DNA from: Muricea muricata | Lineage: Eukaryota; Cnidaria; Anthozoa; Malacalcyonacea; Plexauridae | DNA length: 64,000 bases | Assembly: GCA_963855995.1 (NCBI GenBank) | Contig: OY979716.1 | Span: 32,255,230-32,319,229 of the forward strand | Direction of reading: 5' to 3' | Translations under genes and position numbers: made by a program | Part shown: piece after piece, positions 24,970-36,498 of the stretch | How positions within the stretch are numbered: position 1 is the first letter of the stretch | How the letters are laid out: each line of letters opens with the position of its first letter | Notes under the pieces: model-generated | The model's database searches: none | What the model was told of the DNA's origin: nothing | What the model saw: only the letters and a program-made list of their open reading frames with translations

Positions 24970-27900
24970 ATGGCGATGAATGAAATCACGGAGGTAGTAT
25001 ATTACACGTTTTTAAAATAAATTTACATTAAAATTTACATATTTTGAAAAGTATTATGATATAAATTTGCATCAACGACCTTCTAATTTAAACAGATTGT
25101 AAAATTCCTGAAAGAAAACAGAAAGATAAGCGATGATGTTACGGAAAGATTTCGCGTGGAAAAGGTTAGAATAATGGGATTTTACGGTTGCTTACAAGTT
25201 TACGACAAATAATTTTGAAACTGCGTTGTCATAAATTTAATGTTGGCAGTAAGAATCCACTAATATAATGACATAAATATGTATGCATATGCAACGCATG
25301 CAGCTAATCAGGCAATGAATTACTTGGTTCAGTGAGGTACTTCACTATGTTATCTTAAACTCAATAATTCATGAAGCAATTTAGCAATTAGCAAATCATG
25401 TTAGTCTATTTTCCTCACATGATGATACTGGATACTTGGCGAAGTATGTTGATCCAGTGCTAGGACTGGATCAAAATTATATCCAGTCCAAGGACTGGAT
25501 ATATTTAATAATTCATTCGTTTGAGATGTCATTCCAAATCCTCCAATTCGGACTGGACTAGATTTCTAGTCCTCGCAGTTGGATCAAACTGCGCGGACTT
25601 GAAATCTAGTCAAGTCCTCACGGTCGGATTTGAAATATTACTTAAATCATAAATGTGTACGCTGATTGGCAGAGGAAATATGGGTTTCAAAGCAAATTTT
25701 AGAGATTTTGTAAGCAAACTGCATTTTGGAATTTATTGTATCTTCCTGTCAATTTTGCACAATTTCATGTACCGGTAGTCTACACAGAATTTCAGAAATA
25801 GCCTGTTCCTTAATATTTGTTTTATTTTGGATTCGTCTTTAAAAGACTTGAAAGACAATCTGTCTATGGAATCAAACAAGAGAGCTGACTATATTAGTAT
25901 TATATTGTTTTATAACTATATTATTAGCAAAGGTATTTGGTATATTTATTATTGTATGGCAGCAATAATGCAGCATCATATGCTGAACCATAGACATTCT
26001 AAACAACACCAGAGAGGGCATCCTGCCGTTTTTTCCAGGCGAAAAAATGGAACGCGCTTATTGGAGGAAGGGGGCAAATTTGAGCCCTGCATGAAAACCT
26101 AGGCACTCATTGGCTAGATTGATGCCTCGCTAGCAACCACGTTAGCAACAGCTGAAAATCGGAAAAAATTGGGTGATTTTGTTTACCTTTGTGCGGCCAA
26201 TTTTTCGGGTTTTGTCAGGGGAAAATTTCTCTTTAAACTGCTTTTAATATTTTCTTACAACCTGAAGTAATATTTTAGGCTATAACCATTTGATAATAAC
26301 AAGTTCGGGTTTTTTGCCTTCGTACATCATAAATACCCCCCCTCCCCCAACAGTCCTTTAAGTTAGATGCCCTCTCTAGGTGTTATTTATAATCTCTATG
26401 TGACGAACCACATGTCGGTCCAAATCATTTTCAATGTTTCGTTTAGTATTTTTTTAACTTTCACATAATTTCAGGTGATCAAAGGGATTAATTATTCAAT
26501 TCAGGGCATTGGGGGAGATGCGACCTAAAATCTGTCTTTAGGCCCCATCAGATGTTCTTGTTCGATAGGTTGTTGAACACTATGTTAAAGCTATACGGAA
26601 AAGAATTATTTTGATATTTTTTGTTTAAAATTTCCATTTTGGTTCTCAGAAGCTATTTCTTCAAAGCTACTTCAAAAACTGAGTTAAATCTGAGAAAATG
26701 CGAGAGCTGCAAGGATATTTTTCCCACCATAAAAATGATATAAGAAAAGAATATAGTCTAGCTCAGAGACGATTATAAACCCAAAATAGTAAAATTATCA
26801 TTGTGTTCTATTTTAAGAAAAGCTCTGATCAAGCACTCAGGCATATGCTTTTCTGTAAAATAATTTTGAACTGCTTTATGTATAGATGGATATAGCTGCA
26901 ATAAAAAAGGCTAAAGATGAGGAGCTTCGGGAACTTGGATTGGTTCATCGTGGTGACATATTAGCCGTTCGTGCATTTGTTGAGAAGGGATTGAGCTCAG
27001 AAACAGCGGAGAAAAAGCGAAGTTTGTTACAGTCTTTAAAGGATAAATTTTCGGCTGACAGAACTGGAAAGAATGCAAAAAAAAGAAAAGCAAGTTCTTC
27101 ACGTACCGGTACCACGGGGAAGGAACCTTCGAAGAAGTCAGTGGCAACAACGAGGAAAGTATATGCTGGCTGGCAACACTATGATCGCAGGCAAAAACGC
27201 TACATGTCAGTCCGCTTGATTAATGGTGGTGGAATGCGCAATATTGATATTCCAATAGAGGCAACCAAAGCAGAAATTATCAACCAACTGAAAGCAGTTT
27301 TTTTTCCAGATGGGACATGCATATTTGGAAAAACATTTGAAATGCAATTTACCCTTGGAAACTTTAAATGCGAAGAGGTTAGTGAAGAAAATTTTACATT
27401 ATCAGGATACATTCATCGAAACAGACTAACCAAATGCCGACTTTACTTATTGAGTAAACTATACGAGGACATGATTTCGAGCGATAGTGACTCTGAGGAT
27501 CTTCAGCTTTTCGTCAATTCCATGAGTTCCGGTGTCTCCAAGGGAAAGCATTTAACTGGTGAATCTTCAAGCAGCGTATTCTCAGAAGGTAAACCAAAAT
27601 GTTCAGAGGCAACAGGGAGCTCAAGTCAGGTAACCACTTTTGAAGATGACCTAGCTGATGTTAATCATAAAGATAGCAGTCAAGAAATCACATTTCAAGA
27701 TGAAATGAACAGTGTTGATCGTTCCGACGATATGGTTTTGAAGCTTCGTGCTGCTATCGTTCCTGATGAGCCAAGTGAATCAGATGAGGAGATTGTGACT
27801 GTATCAGTTCGCCATGTTTCGTTAGGTGTTCAAAAAAGACGTTTTAGCAATTCTAACCAAATATCTGCTGTTTATGACTGGGTAGGATCACTTGCAATTC

Positions 27901-29503
27901 AACCAAGAACCTTCAGGCTTTCCACCTGTGATGTTGTACATTTGATTCCAAGTATGCCAATTACTTTGGTTGACAAATGTCTTATTCAAATGGTTGAAGC
28001 CCCAGAACACGCTTTGACGATTGCCGACAGCGGTTTCATCATACCTATTCCCGATGAAAGCCCGCCCGCGATACTATTAGCATCAGAAGATATGTAAGTT
28101 TAATATAAGTTCATTATATATTGCTGAAATTTACTATAATTGACTTCTTAATTTACATGCATGCGCAGTAATAATAATAATAGTAACAATAATAGAAATG
28201 ACGTCGATCAAATCCATTTAAATTTTACATAAAGCATTTTCTTTCATTTTCAGGCCTCAAGAACAATGCAGAATTGAAATCACAGATACCGACGTCGTCC
28301 AGCATGTAGAAACTTCTGAAGACATCGAAGATCAACATGTTCGTGAAGCGTATACAGCTGACAGCGCTCTTTTTGAAGACAACATGCATGATGATGAAAG
28401 GTAGATAGCTGTAAATTGTATTATAAACCTAACATGGCTTTCTTTTCATAGTATTAATCCTTGATTCAGGCGAGTCACTCCAACTTATATTGTATAGGGT
28501 TATCGAAATAAGAAGAGTGAATGTAATGAAAGATATGATCGATAATTTCAAAGATGATGCTATTCTTTCTCATCCTATCAAAGTCGTCATGATAAACTCT
28601 TTTGGAAAGAAAGAAAAAGGCGTAGATGATGGTGGACTCCTACGTGATGCGCTGTCGGCATTCTGGAGTGAATTTTATGACTCTTGCACAGTTGGCGAAG
28701 AGGAACGCGTACCAATGGTCAGACATGACTTCAAGGAGAATGAGTGGCAAGCAATTGCAAGAATTTTAGTGAAAGGGTACCAAGACGTTAAGTTTTTCCC
28801 TGTTAAATTAAATAAAGTTTTTCTTTTTGCTGCCCTTTTTGATAGTAGAGACTTGCCAGAGGAAATGTTACTAAATTCCTTTTTAAAATACGTCTCCAAG
28901 GATGAGCGAGATATAATTGAAGCGGCTTTGAAAGATGAGTTAGACGAAAGTCAAGACGACGAATGGATTGCGTTTTTAGAAAGGTTTGAATGTCGAACAA
29001 TTCCCACGAAAGAAAAGCGAAAAACAGTTATTCTTGAGCTGGCTCACAAGGAAATGGTCCAAATAGCACAATACGTTATCGATAGTTGGCAAAAGCCAGT
29101 TAAAGTTCGTCTCAGTGGTTACGGCTGTTTTGCTTCAAAAGAATCGTTCGAGAAGTTCTACGAGAGTTGCAAGCCAACAGTTAAAAAAGTATTGAGTATG
29201 ATCAAATCGAAGCCAGCAAATAATTCTCAACGTACAGCACTTTCCTATCTTCAACGTTATATTCGAGGTCTTGATGATGAGAAATTGACGAAATTCTTAC
29301 GATTTTGCACAAGTGCGACCATGTTATGTGTTGAATCCATTGAAGTAACGTATACTGATCTTGACGGGGCTGCACGACGGCCAGTTGCTCACACATGTGG
29401 ATCAGTTCTTGAACTTCCTACGACATACCAGTCCTTTCCTCAATTCCGCCAAGAGATGAATTCAATCTTTACTAGCGAGTACTGGGATATAGACATTGCT
29501 TAA
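24970..29503 (+). CDS. SAM-like + HECT-domain ubiquitin-ligase-like protein of the integrase element
   Basis: Predicted join(24970..24993,25096..25164,26886..28093,28254..28400,28498..29503), 817 aa. All junctions are GT-AG and in phase, with no stop or frameshift. The ATG lies 40 bp inside the left repeat array. Residues about 1-60 form a SAM-like helical domain whose last helix includes DEELRELGLVHRGDILAV, built from three exons. Next come a basic Ser-rich linker, a globular region (about 120-230), an acidic Ser-rich linker, and a HECT domain from about residue 490 (FGKKEKGVDDGGLLRDAL … to the end). The C-lobe has RPVAHTCGSVLELP with the expected catalytic Cys (about 783). It should accept ubiquitin from an E2 and pass it to a substrate. 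Similar HECT-like (G2E3-type) proteins are expanded in cnidarians and fish. It converges on the integrase gene, so it is likely part of the element; its substrate is unknown. Confidence 0.82.
25165..26885 (+). other. Long intron of the HECT gene
   Basis: This is intronic sequence. A hairpin-rich patch at about 25447-25630 has several inverted copies of AGGACTGGAT and CTAGATTTCTAG-like words. No ORF or exon is supported. Confidence 0.5.
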
Positions 29504-29683
29504 CATTCAAGTTGAATTGCATCATCCTTTTTATATTTTCTGAACTTTTTTGGGTTTTTATTCACTTAGCTAAATGTGTCATAGCTCAAATGCATGTCTT
29601 CTTTGTGACAGTGTGCATGACTTGTTGAGTTTAGTACAGTCTTAGTGATACGCGATAACCTCACTAGACAACATGGTTAACAC

Positions 29684-30030
29684 CATAGATATCTCAGACG
29701 CACTAGATGGTGCATTCCACACTGTGGCCAGGCGAAAATTGAAGCCAGATCGCCGGCGCTGGTCGTTCCCACAGAGTTGATACGGAGCATGACCATTTGT
29801 GTATTTTGCATTGCCGAAATGGACAAAGTTGTCAATAAATCCAGCTTAATGCAGCTAAAAGTATTTAATACAAAAATGCAGAAAAGTATAGTGTTTTCTG
29901 TAGCATTTTATTGATGAGTGGGAACGACCAATATGGCCGGCGCCTATTGTTATGAGGGGATACCGCTGAGATTTTTGGCATCACTTTTTGATATACAGAT
30001 GCGCTATCTAGTGTATATAAGATATCTATG
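29684..30030. mobile_element. 347-bp palindromic MITE between HECT and integrase genes
   Basis: Ends CATAGATATCT / AGATATCTATG are flanked by a perfect 8-bp duplication GTTAACAC (29676-29683, 30031-30038). Internal parts also pair (GCCGGCGCTGGTCGTTCCCAC against GTGGGAACGACC...GGCCGGCGCC). It lies in the intergenic gap, so it left both genes intact. Confidence 0.85.
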
Positions 30031-30419
30031 GTTAACACCCATATTATACAGCCATATTTATACCTCACGACTCACAAATTTATAATGTAAAATACGTTTT
30101 GTAGCGTAAATATACAAATTCTAACAATTGCGCTTTATTCAGTGTTAGATATTAAACTTAGATATTATATTTTATTTCTCCCTCAATTTAAAACTGAAAC
30201 TGTGGTTATAAGGTTTATTTCTATAATAGTAGACACTTGTAATAGTAGACACTATAGTAGTAACACACTAGTAATTACGTCGCATCTACGTGGAAGTGAG
30301 GTTGAGGGGAAAAACATAAAGACTCCAGATACGATAAAATGTGCTTCAGCCTCACTATCATATACCTGTGACGTTCCAGTGGAATGACCAATTAGATTGT
30401 TCACATTGTTTGTGTAAAG

Positions 30420-31685
30420 TTATTGGTTGTTTAACTCAACAATATGATGCATTAGCGTTGTATACAAATTCTCTGCTTCACTGGCGTTGGATGGCATTTG
30501 CAATCCCTCTTCTTCCATAATCATATCCATCAGTTCCTTAAATTCTGGAGCACACCCATGCTGTTCAGGTTTTCTGGTAAACATGGTTGTAGCGATGTCA
30601 TGATCTTCTCGAGAAACAGGAACTGAATAATTTTCAACTTCTGCAGACAGTGGGTTGAAATACAGAACATCTGGAACCCCGGAAGGTGATTCCGCATTAT
30701 TTGATGGCCGAATACGATGTAAATTCCAGCTTCTCACCATAGTATTTAACTCTTTCTGAATCACCTGCATAAAGCAAAACTTCAAGCACTCTCTCTCGAA
30801 TTCGTCGTCATCATTATACAATCCCATATCTCTCAGATCTTTGAGATATCTTATCCACCAGTCGGTGCAACTTTTTCTAAGGATTCCCCACCAGGCTTCA
30901 ATCCGCTGATTGGAAGTAGAACGCCCGTACATAAAACTCTTCCCACCGGAAAATTCGTCTACTTGAAATCTTCGATAAAAACGTTGTATAGCCGCGACAT
31001 TCACATTTTCTGTCCCTCTATCTGAACGAATTATCGATGCAGTACTTCCAAGCAGTAAAACATATTTACAGAAGTAGTGCGCAATTATTTCCGGATTATT
31101 GTTAGAAGATGCAACTTCTAGCCATAGAATTCGACGACTATATCCGTCTATAGCACCGTGAATACAAAAGCCAAAAGGCTTAAGCTTATCATAGCCATCT
31201 ATGTGCCAAATATAGTTTGGCCCTTTGGCACAATATCGTCGTCGTCTCAAGCGATGACGAGACCGAGCTTCCACGCCTTCGGGATCAACAACTTTTAGGA
31301 TTTGACGAACGACATTTCTTGTCACAACAAGACCATGATCGTTTGTTAATTTTTGGTGCATCGCCCTGTAGCCAAGTAAACTTGCGCTTGAAGCAAGTTC
31401 TATTTCAATGACCCTCACTACTTCATCAAAATCGCTGGGGTCTTTTCTTCTTTGGCAACCTCTAGCACGCAAAATTCGTTTAAGCTGTCGAATGCTTAAC
31501 GTAAAACTATGAATGTTAACCATAAATCCAAGAATCTCGGCTGCTTGGAGTCCCATATGAAAATATTTTTCGACAAGTTCATTTCGACTGAGTTCATTTC
31601 CACTATCCAGTGCAGGGTTATAGTAAGGTGGCTCCACAGCAATAGCTACGTGGAACACAATGCAGAATATTACACATCCATACAT
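30420..31685 (-). CDS. IS3/retroviral-type DDE integrase (transposase) of the HECT element
   Basis: First ATG at 31685; 421 aa, single exon. After an unusual hydrophobic N terminus (MYGCVIFCIVFHVAIAVEPP) come helix-turn-helix segments (LSIRQLKRILRARGC), an IS3 OrfB-like LLGYRAMHQKL … VVRQILK module, and an rve catalytic core. Candidate catalytic residues are the first Asp in WHIDGYDKLK, the second in IRSDRGTEN, and Glu in SNQRIEAWW, 40 residues after the second Asp. It would cut and join the element ends, consistent with the 6-bp duplication. The start lies about 50 bp from the right repeat array, which must contain or abut the promoter. No defects are seen. The hydrophobic start may be non-essential or upstream of the true functional start. 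Confidence 0.88.
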   Translation of the reverse strand: MYGCVIFCIVFHVAIAVEPPYYNPALDSGNELSRNELVEKYFHMGLQAAEILGFMVNIHSFTLSIRQLKRILRARGCQRRKDPSDFDEVVRVIEIELASSASLLGYRAMHQKLTNDHGLVVTRNVVRQILKVVDPEGVEARSRHRLRRRRYCAKGPNYIWHIDGYDKLKPFGFCIHGAIDGYSRRILWLEVASSNNNPEIIAHYFCKYVLLLGSTASIIRSDRGTENVNVAAIQRFYRRFQVDEFSGGKSFMYGRSTSNQRIEAWWGILRKSCTDWWIRYLKDLRDMGLYNDDDEFERECLKFCFMQVIQKELNTMVRSWNLHRIRPSNNAESPSGVPDVLYFNPLSAEVENYSVPVSREDHDIATTMFTRKPEQHGCAPEFKELMDMIMEEEGLQMPSNASEAENLYTTLMHHIVELNNQ

Positions 31686-31737
31686 CGTTTTGCTTAAAGC
31701 ATCGATCAAACTGTTTTGAGTATTATTTCTACAGTCA

Positions 31738-32000
31738 TAAGTGGCGGCGTAAGTGGCGTCGTAAGTGGCGGCGTAAGTGGCGTCGTAAGTGGCGTCGTAA
31801 GTGGCGTCATAAGTGGCGGCGTAAGTGGCGTCGTAAGTGGCGTCGTAAGTGGCGGCGTAAGTGGCGGCGTAAGTGGCGGCGTAAGTGGCGTCGTAAGTGG
31901 CGTCGTAAGTGGCGTCATGAGTGGCGGCGTAAGTGGCGTCGTAAGTGGCGTCGTAAGTGGCGGCGTAAGTGGCGTCGTAAGTGGCGGCGTAAGTGGCGGC
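31738..32000 (+). repeat. ~22 x 12-bp subterminal array, right end
   Basis: Units of GTAAGTGGCGGC with GTC/TCA variants repeat in strict 12-bp register, inverted relative to 24774-24929 and longer (about 22 units against 13). Confidence 0.93.
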
Positions 32001-32155
32001 GTAAGTGGCGGGTTAACTGGAAACGCGGCAGGTAAGTGGCGGGTTAACTGGAAACGCGGCAGGTAAGTGGCGGGTTAACTGGAAACGCGGCAGGTAAGTG
32101 GCGGGTTAACTGGAAACGCGGCAGGTAAGTGGCGGGTTAACTGGAAACGCGGCAG
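32001..32155 (+). repeat. 5 x 31-bp array next to the right TIR
   Basis: Identical units GTAAGTGGCGGGTTAACTGG + AAACGCGGCAG start at 32001, 32032, 32063, 32094 and 32125; a variant sixth at 32156 merges into the TIR. The left end has a single copy. Each unit boundary reads CAG|GTAAGT, a consensus splice donor on the plus strand. Confidence 0.95.
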
Positions 32156-32227
32156 GTAAGTGGCGGGTTAACTGAAAGCGCGGCGAGAAAATAGGAGCGA
32201 GCCCGATGGCCCTTCCAAACCACCGTA
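32137..32227 (-). repeat. Right TIR of integrase/HECT element
   Basis: The reverse complement begins TACGGTGGTTTGGAAGGG and matches 24683-24773 with a few substitutions. Confidence 0.88.
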
Positions 32228-32556
32228 CAAATTTCTTTGTCAACGCCGCTAATTGTTCTACCATATTATCAGAGTGCCCTGTAGCAAAGGACGCCCTGTA
32301 GCAAAGGAGGCTCCCTATAATTAGTAGGCCACTTAAGCTTGTCAAACTCCGGACGGGATAGGCGACCCATCAAGAGTGTAGCAATTACACTTGTTTTTCA
32401 TTGTTATTTTAATTTTAGCTGTTTGAATAAAATTTGTTATATATAACCCGTAAACAATCTACTTTTGATCAGTTAGAGATGTAAAGGTGTGGCACAAAAA
32501 ACAAGTGTACTGTAGTATATAGCAAAAGACTAGATAGGAGTTTATATAAACGAAAA

Positions 32557-35524
32557 ATGAGCCAAAGAGGCCGTGGTTGTTGCCCGGGCTGTAAAGCAGA
32601 ATACTTTAACCGTACAAAGCCACCAAATTGTAACATGTGTGGATTTGCGTTAGGGGGGACATTTGAACCCTCGAGAAAGAAAATGAAATATTCTCCACAA
32701 GCAGAAGTAAAGTCCGGGAGTATATATAGCGTAAAAACAAGCAGAAAGATGATCGCTGCTTCGTTACTACCGATGGAACTTTGTGGTTTTGCAGTGTTGA
32801 AAATTGCAAGTTGGCACGGTCAGTGCAACACAATTCATCCCAATTAGCCAACTTTACATGCACGCACGTTGATCAGGTTAAAAGCAATTACCAACAAGTT
32901 TTGCCGGTGGCAGTCCTTAGTCCAAATTTGGATAAATTTGTCGCGAGTGAATCTCTAAAAGATTCTATAAAGGAACTGATAAAGAATGCCACATCTTGCG
33001 CAATTGAACATATAGCAATGCAGGTCTCAGACACAATGTATTGTGTGTATGGACCGATAACTGCCAGTAATCCTCTGGGATATTGCCACGTTCGCAAAAA
33101 TACGGACTCAAGCCACTTTTTATGCACGGGAAAAGACTGTTGAGGGTTTGCAGGCAAAGGCAAACAACTGAAATCAAAGTCGATGTGCATCCATGTAAGC
33201 ATTCTACACGCATGCCTTATTAAATCTAACTCAGATACATCGCAATCTACTGATAATTGCCCTAACTCGGCGGATGCCAATCACAGCAGTGCCACTGATA
33301 ACTCAAACGACCAGCATGAATTAACACAACGCATTTCCACGCTGCAATTGGCTGAGAAAACCAAAGCCTTACCATATAAGTTGCCCCAACATTTGTTGGA
33401 GTCAGTATCAAGAAGAGATGCATGCACTTTGCTTGGTGTTGGTGAGGGATGGCCAGACTGCTTCGTACCAGATTCTACACATTGTGAGCTTTGTGGTGCT
33501 TCGTTAGGAAGCATTTGTGTTCACCCTGGACAAGCAAAAAATGCTCCGTGTTATTTAATCACCGAGCTCAATCCATTTAAAAAAGTTGAAATCAGAGTAA
33601 AGTTTTGTTTGGCGTCTAAATGCTCAGCTATGCATCAGGCTACAGTGGAGAAAATAGGTATGATCTTGTATGCATGTCTACAAATCCATTTTGAAAATTT
33701 TCAATCCTGACTGCTTATTAAAAATGAAATTTATACAAATTTACAGTGTTCTCTGAATTAAATTAGTAACAAAAATTTAAAAGAAGTTGAAGACTCAAAG
33801 TACCGAGTCAAAATGTAACAACTATATATAAAGTTTAATCCAGCTAGGGAACACCATAAATTTGTATATTTGTATAAATTATAATTGCAGGCTTGTTCAA
33901 CGTTAGCGACAAATTGCTAGTATTGCTTGATATTCTATTGGAATTCCAGGAATTTTTCAAGAAAGGACAACCAATTGGAAACATTATCAGTGCTAAGCTC
34001 TTAACCCTAAAAGCTAAGTGCAAAGAGGTATATATAATTATAGTTTATTATAGTTATATAGTTTGACAATATTTGGGTCATCATTAACAGTGGCGAAGCC
34101 AGCCCGACAATTTAGTCATGCTATGCAAATTTTTCTGTTTTTATAGATTACAAAAGGAATCAATTTGTAAAGAAATGAATAATGATAATGATTTAAATTT
34201 GCATAGCATGACCAAATTGTCGGACTGGCTTCGCTACTGATCATTAATGATATGCAATATTGCGTGCACTAACACTGCGTCATGTATAGTGTAATATTGA
34301 ACGATGTCTCAATCTATTGTATTTCGTCAACTATATGGTTTAGAGTACCATTTTGTCACCGTAGGGTTGCATACCTTCAAATGGTGAAATCGTGTATATC
34401 GAAAGACTGCTCTACAATGGTTTCTACAGCTTCAAGATGACAACAAATAGAAACCTCGATGACGTTATCTGTGGCATATGTGGTGTGCGTCCAGAAATCT
34501 GTTTAGGTGATGGAAATGAAAAAAACTGCTGCACGGACAATCAAGTAAGAGGGATATTCTGATTATAGTTAAAATACTTACAAGTCGCGTTATCGATATT
34601 TATGTGATCTATTTATGTCTTTCTTGTCACAATATATGTGCATTTACTGCAGGTGTACTAAACCAAAGATAACGAGAGTCGAAAGAAGATGATTCAATTA
34701 GAAGAATTCCTTGCGCATCTTCGATATCGTTGGATAGAAAAAACAGTGTTTACCCGCACCAACGACAAATTTACAATTGCCATGGAGGAAATTCCGCCTA
34801 TAATTGCTCCAGCCCTGACTGGCAATGCAGTAAATACTGAAGTAGAAAAGAAAAGTGTGTACCTAAAGTCGGCGCAACCTACAGGTTGGAGCAATAGCCA
34901 ATGTTATTTTCACGACGTCACAAAACAGAATATACAGCACTAAACAAATCCTGATCCAACATTGACTATATGATAACCCAACATGTGATAATAGAAATGT
35001 TACATGCGTGTCTTTTCATGTTTCAGGTGATCTAGCCATTTTGCACAAGCTAATTTCTGAGGGAGATATTGATATGCAAACCCTAGACAAATATAAACAC
35101 GAATTTATTGTTGAAGCAGCCAGAAAATGTGGAATACATACTGGAGGCAAATCTAAGGTTTGCAGATTTTAAAATTTATCACCATGCATTTTCAGTTTTC
35201 GTAGACTGCAAATCAAAGTACAAATATCGACCAAGCGCCGGTGGCAAATTTATCTTTTCTTTTATGTGCATGAGTATTTGTATGCATTATTCACAAAAAT
35301 TGATTAATTGATATGTATAAATACATATCATATTATCTGACGTGCAAGTAAAAAAATAAATATTAAATATAAACTGATTTTTGCCATATATTTAACAGCA
35401 ATTTTTATGCGGCATGTTGTGTGACTTGTACGGAAGTATTTTGGTTGGGAATTGTCCATGTCACGAGTTTGGAAAAACTAAAGGAAAGACTGGTGGATTC
35501 TATCATTTGCTTTGTCGTCACGGG
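32557..35524 (+). pseudogene. HMGXB3-like CxC/KDZ-related gene, 3'-truncated and broken
   Basis: Six exons: 32557-33657, 33891-34027, 34365-34544, 34653-34884, 35027-35157 and 35399-35524, with mutually consistent phases. The N terminus is Cys-rich (CCPGCKAEYF … CNMCGFALGG). The central part has TLWFCSVENCK and KCSAMHQATVEK-type cysteine clusters. Then come SDKLLVLLDILLEFQEFFKK, a zinc segment ICGICGVRPEICLG, and GGFYHLLCRHG. These fit the CxC5/CxC6-KDZ module known from the vertebrate protein HMGXB3 and from many invertebrate relatives. Breaks: a frameshift near 32740, TGA at 33141-33143, and TAA just inside exon 4. The expected C-terminal exons are missing; a microsatellite/satellite block follows. 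It lies in the KDZ transposase intron on the opposite strand, possibly as a remnant of another element. Confidence 0.7.
34088..34239 (+). mobile_element. 152-bp hAT MITE in an intron of the HMGXB3-like gene
   Basis: Ends CAGTGGCGAAGCCAGCC and GGCTTCGCTACTG are inverted over about 35 bp, flanked by a perfect 8-bp duplication ATCATTAA (34080-34087, 34240-34247). Confidence 0.92.
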
Positions 35525-35824
35525 GTATGTTTTTATTTCGCATCTCCAATAGCGAATATTCAATATATGAAGAGGTCTATTGGTTATAAAATAAGCTTTA
35601 CAATAAAGACGATTGTATTTTTCTCTTACAAATCGTTACTCCATTATCTTCAAACAAAATTTTGTCTGACTACTTGGACCTCGTTATCTCTTAACAGTAT
35701 ATACATCTGTCATTTTGAACGCAAATAATGACAGTTACACAAAAGCCCATCCAGCATGTGCCTGCATGTCAGATGTACGTATGTCGTTATAGTTACTTTT
35801 ATATGCACCCAAAGTTTCAAAATT

Positions 35825-36000
<176 letters not shown>

Positions 36001-36090
36001 ATAATAACCCCAACCAATAATAGTAATAATAACTTTGCAAGTTTTTAAGATTAAAGAGTGCCCGATATCATTTATAATAGAGCAATTTAT

Positions 36091-36484
<394 letters not shown>

Positions 36485-36498
<14 letters not shown>

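Larger units (their letters stand above)
24683..32227. mobile_element. IS3-like integrase transposon (IS3EU-type) carrying a HECT gene, 7.5 kb
   Basis: Ends TACGGTGGTTTAGAAGGG (24683) and its reverse complement (to 32227, one mismatch in the first 18) continue as inverted repeats for about 95 bp. A perfect 6-bp duplication CAAATT flanks it (24677-24682, 32228-32233), as expected for retroviral/IS3-type integrases. Inside the TIRs lie arrays of 12-bp units and, on the right, 31-bp units. It encodes a spliced SAM-like + HECT protein (+) and an unspliced integrase (-) that converge. Both look intact, so this is the only element in the window that could be recent or active. It sits in the 15-kb intron of the KDZ transposase. 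The IS3EU name is from memory of the integrase family and 6-bp duplications. Confidence 0.88.

Noticed and set aside
31706..32066. VSGG / TPLT repeat peptides at the integrase-element end
   Set aside because: The 12-bp array is a multiple of three, so all frames repeat; no start context or conserved domain. The left array (24735-24948) is the same case.
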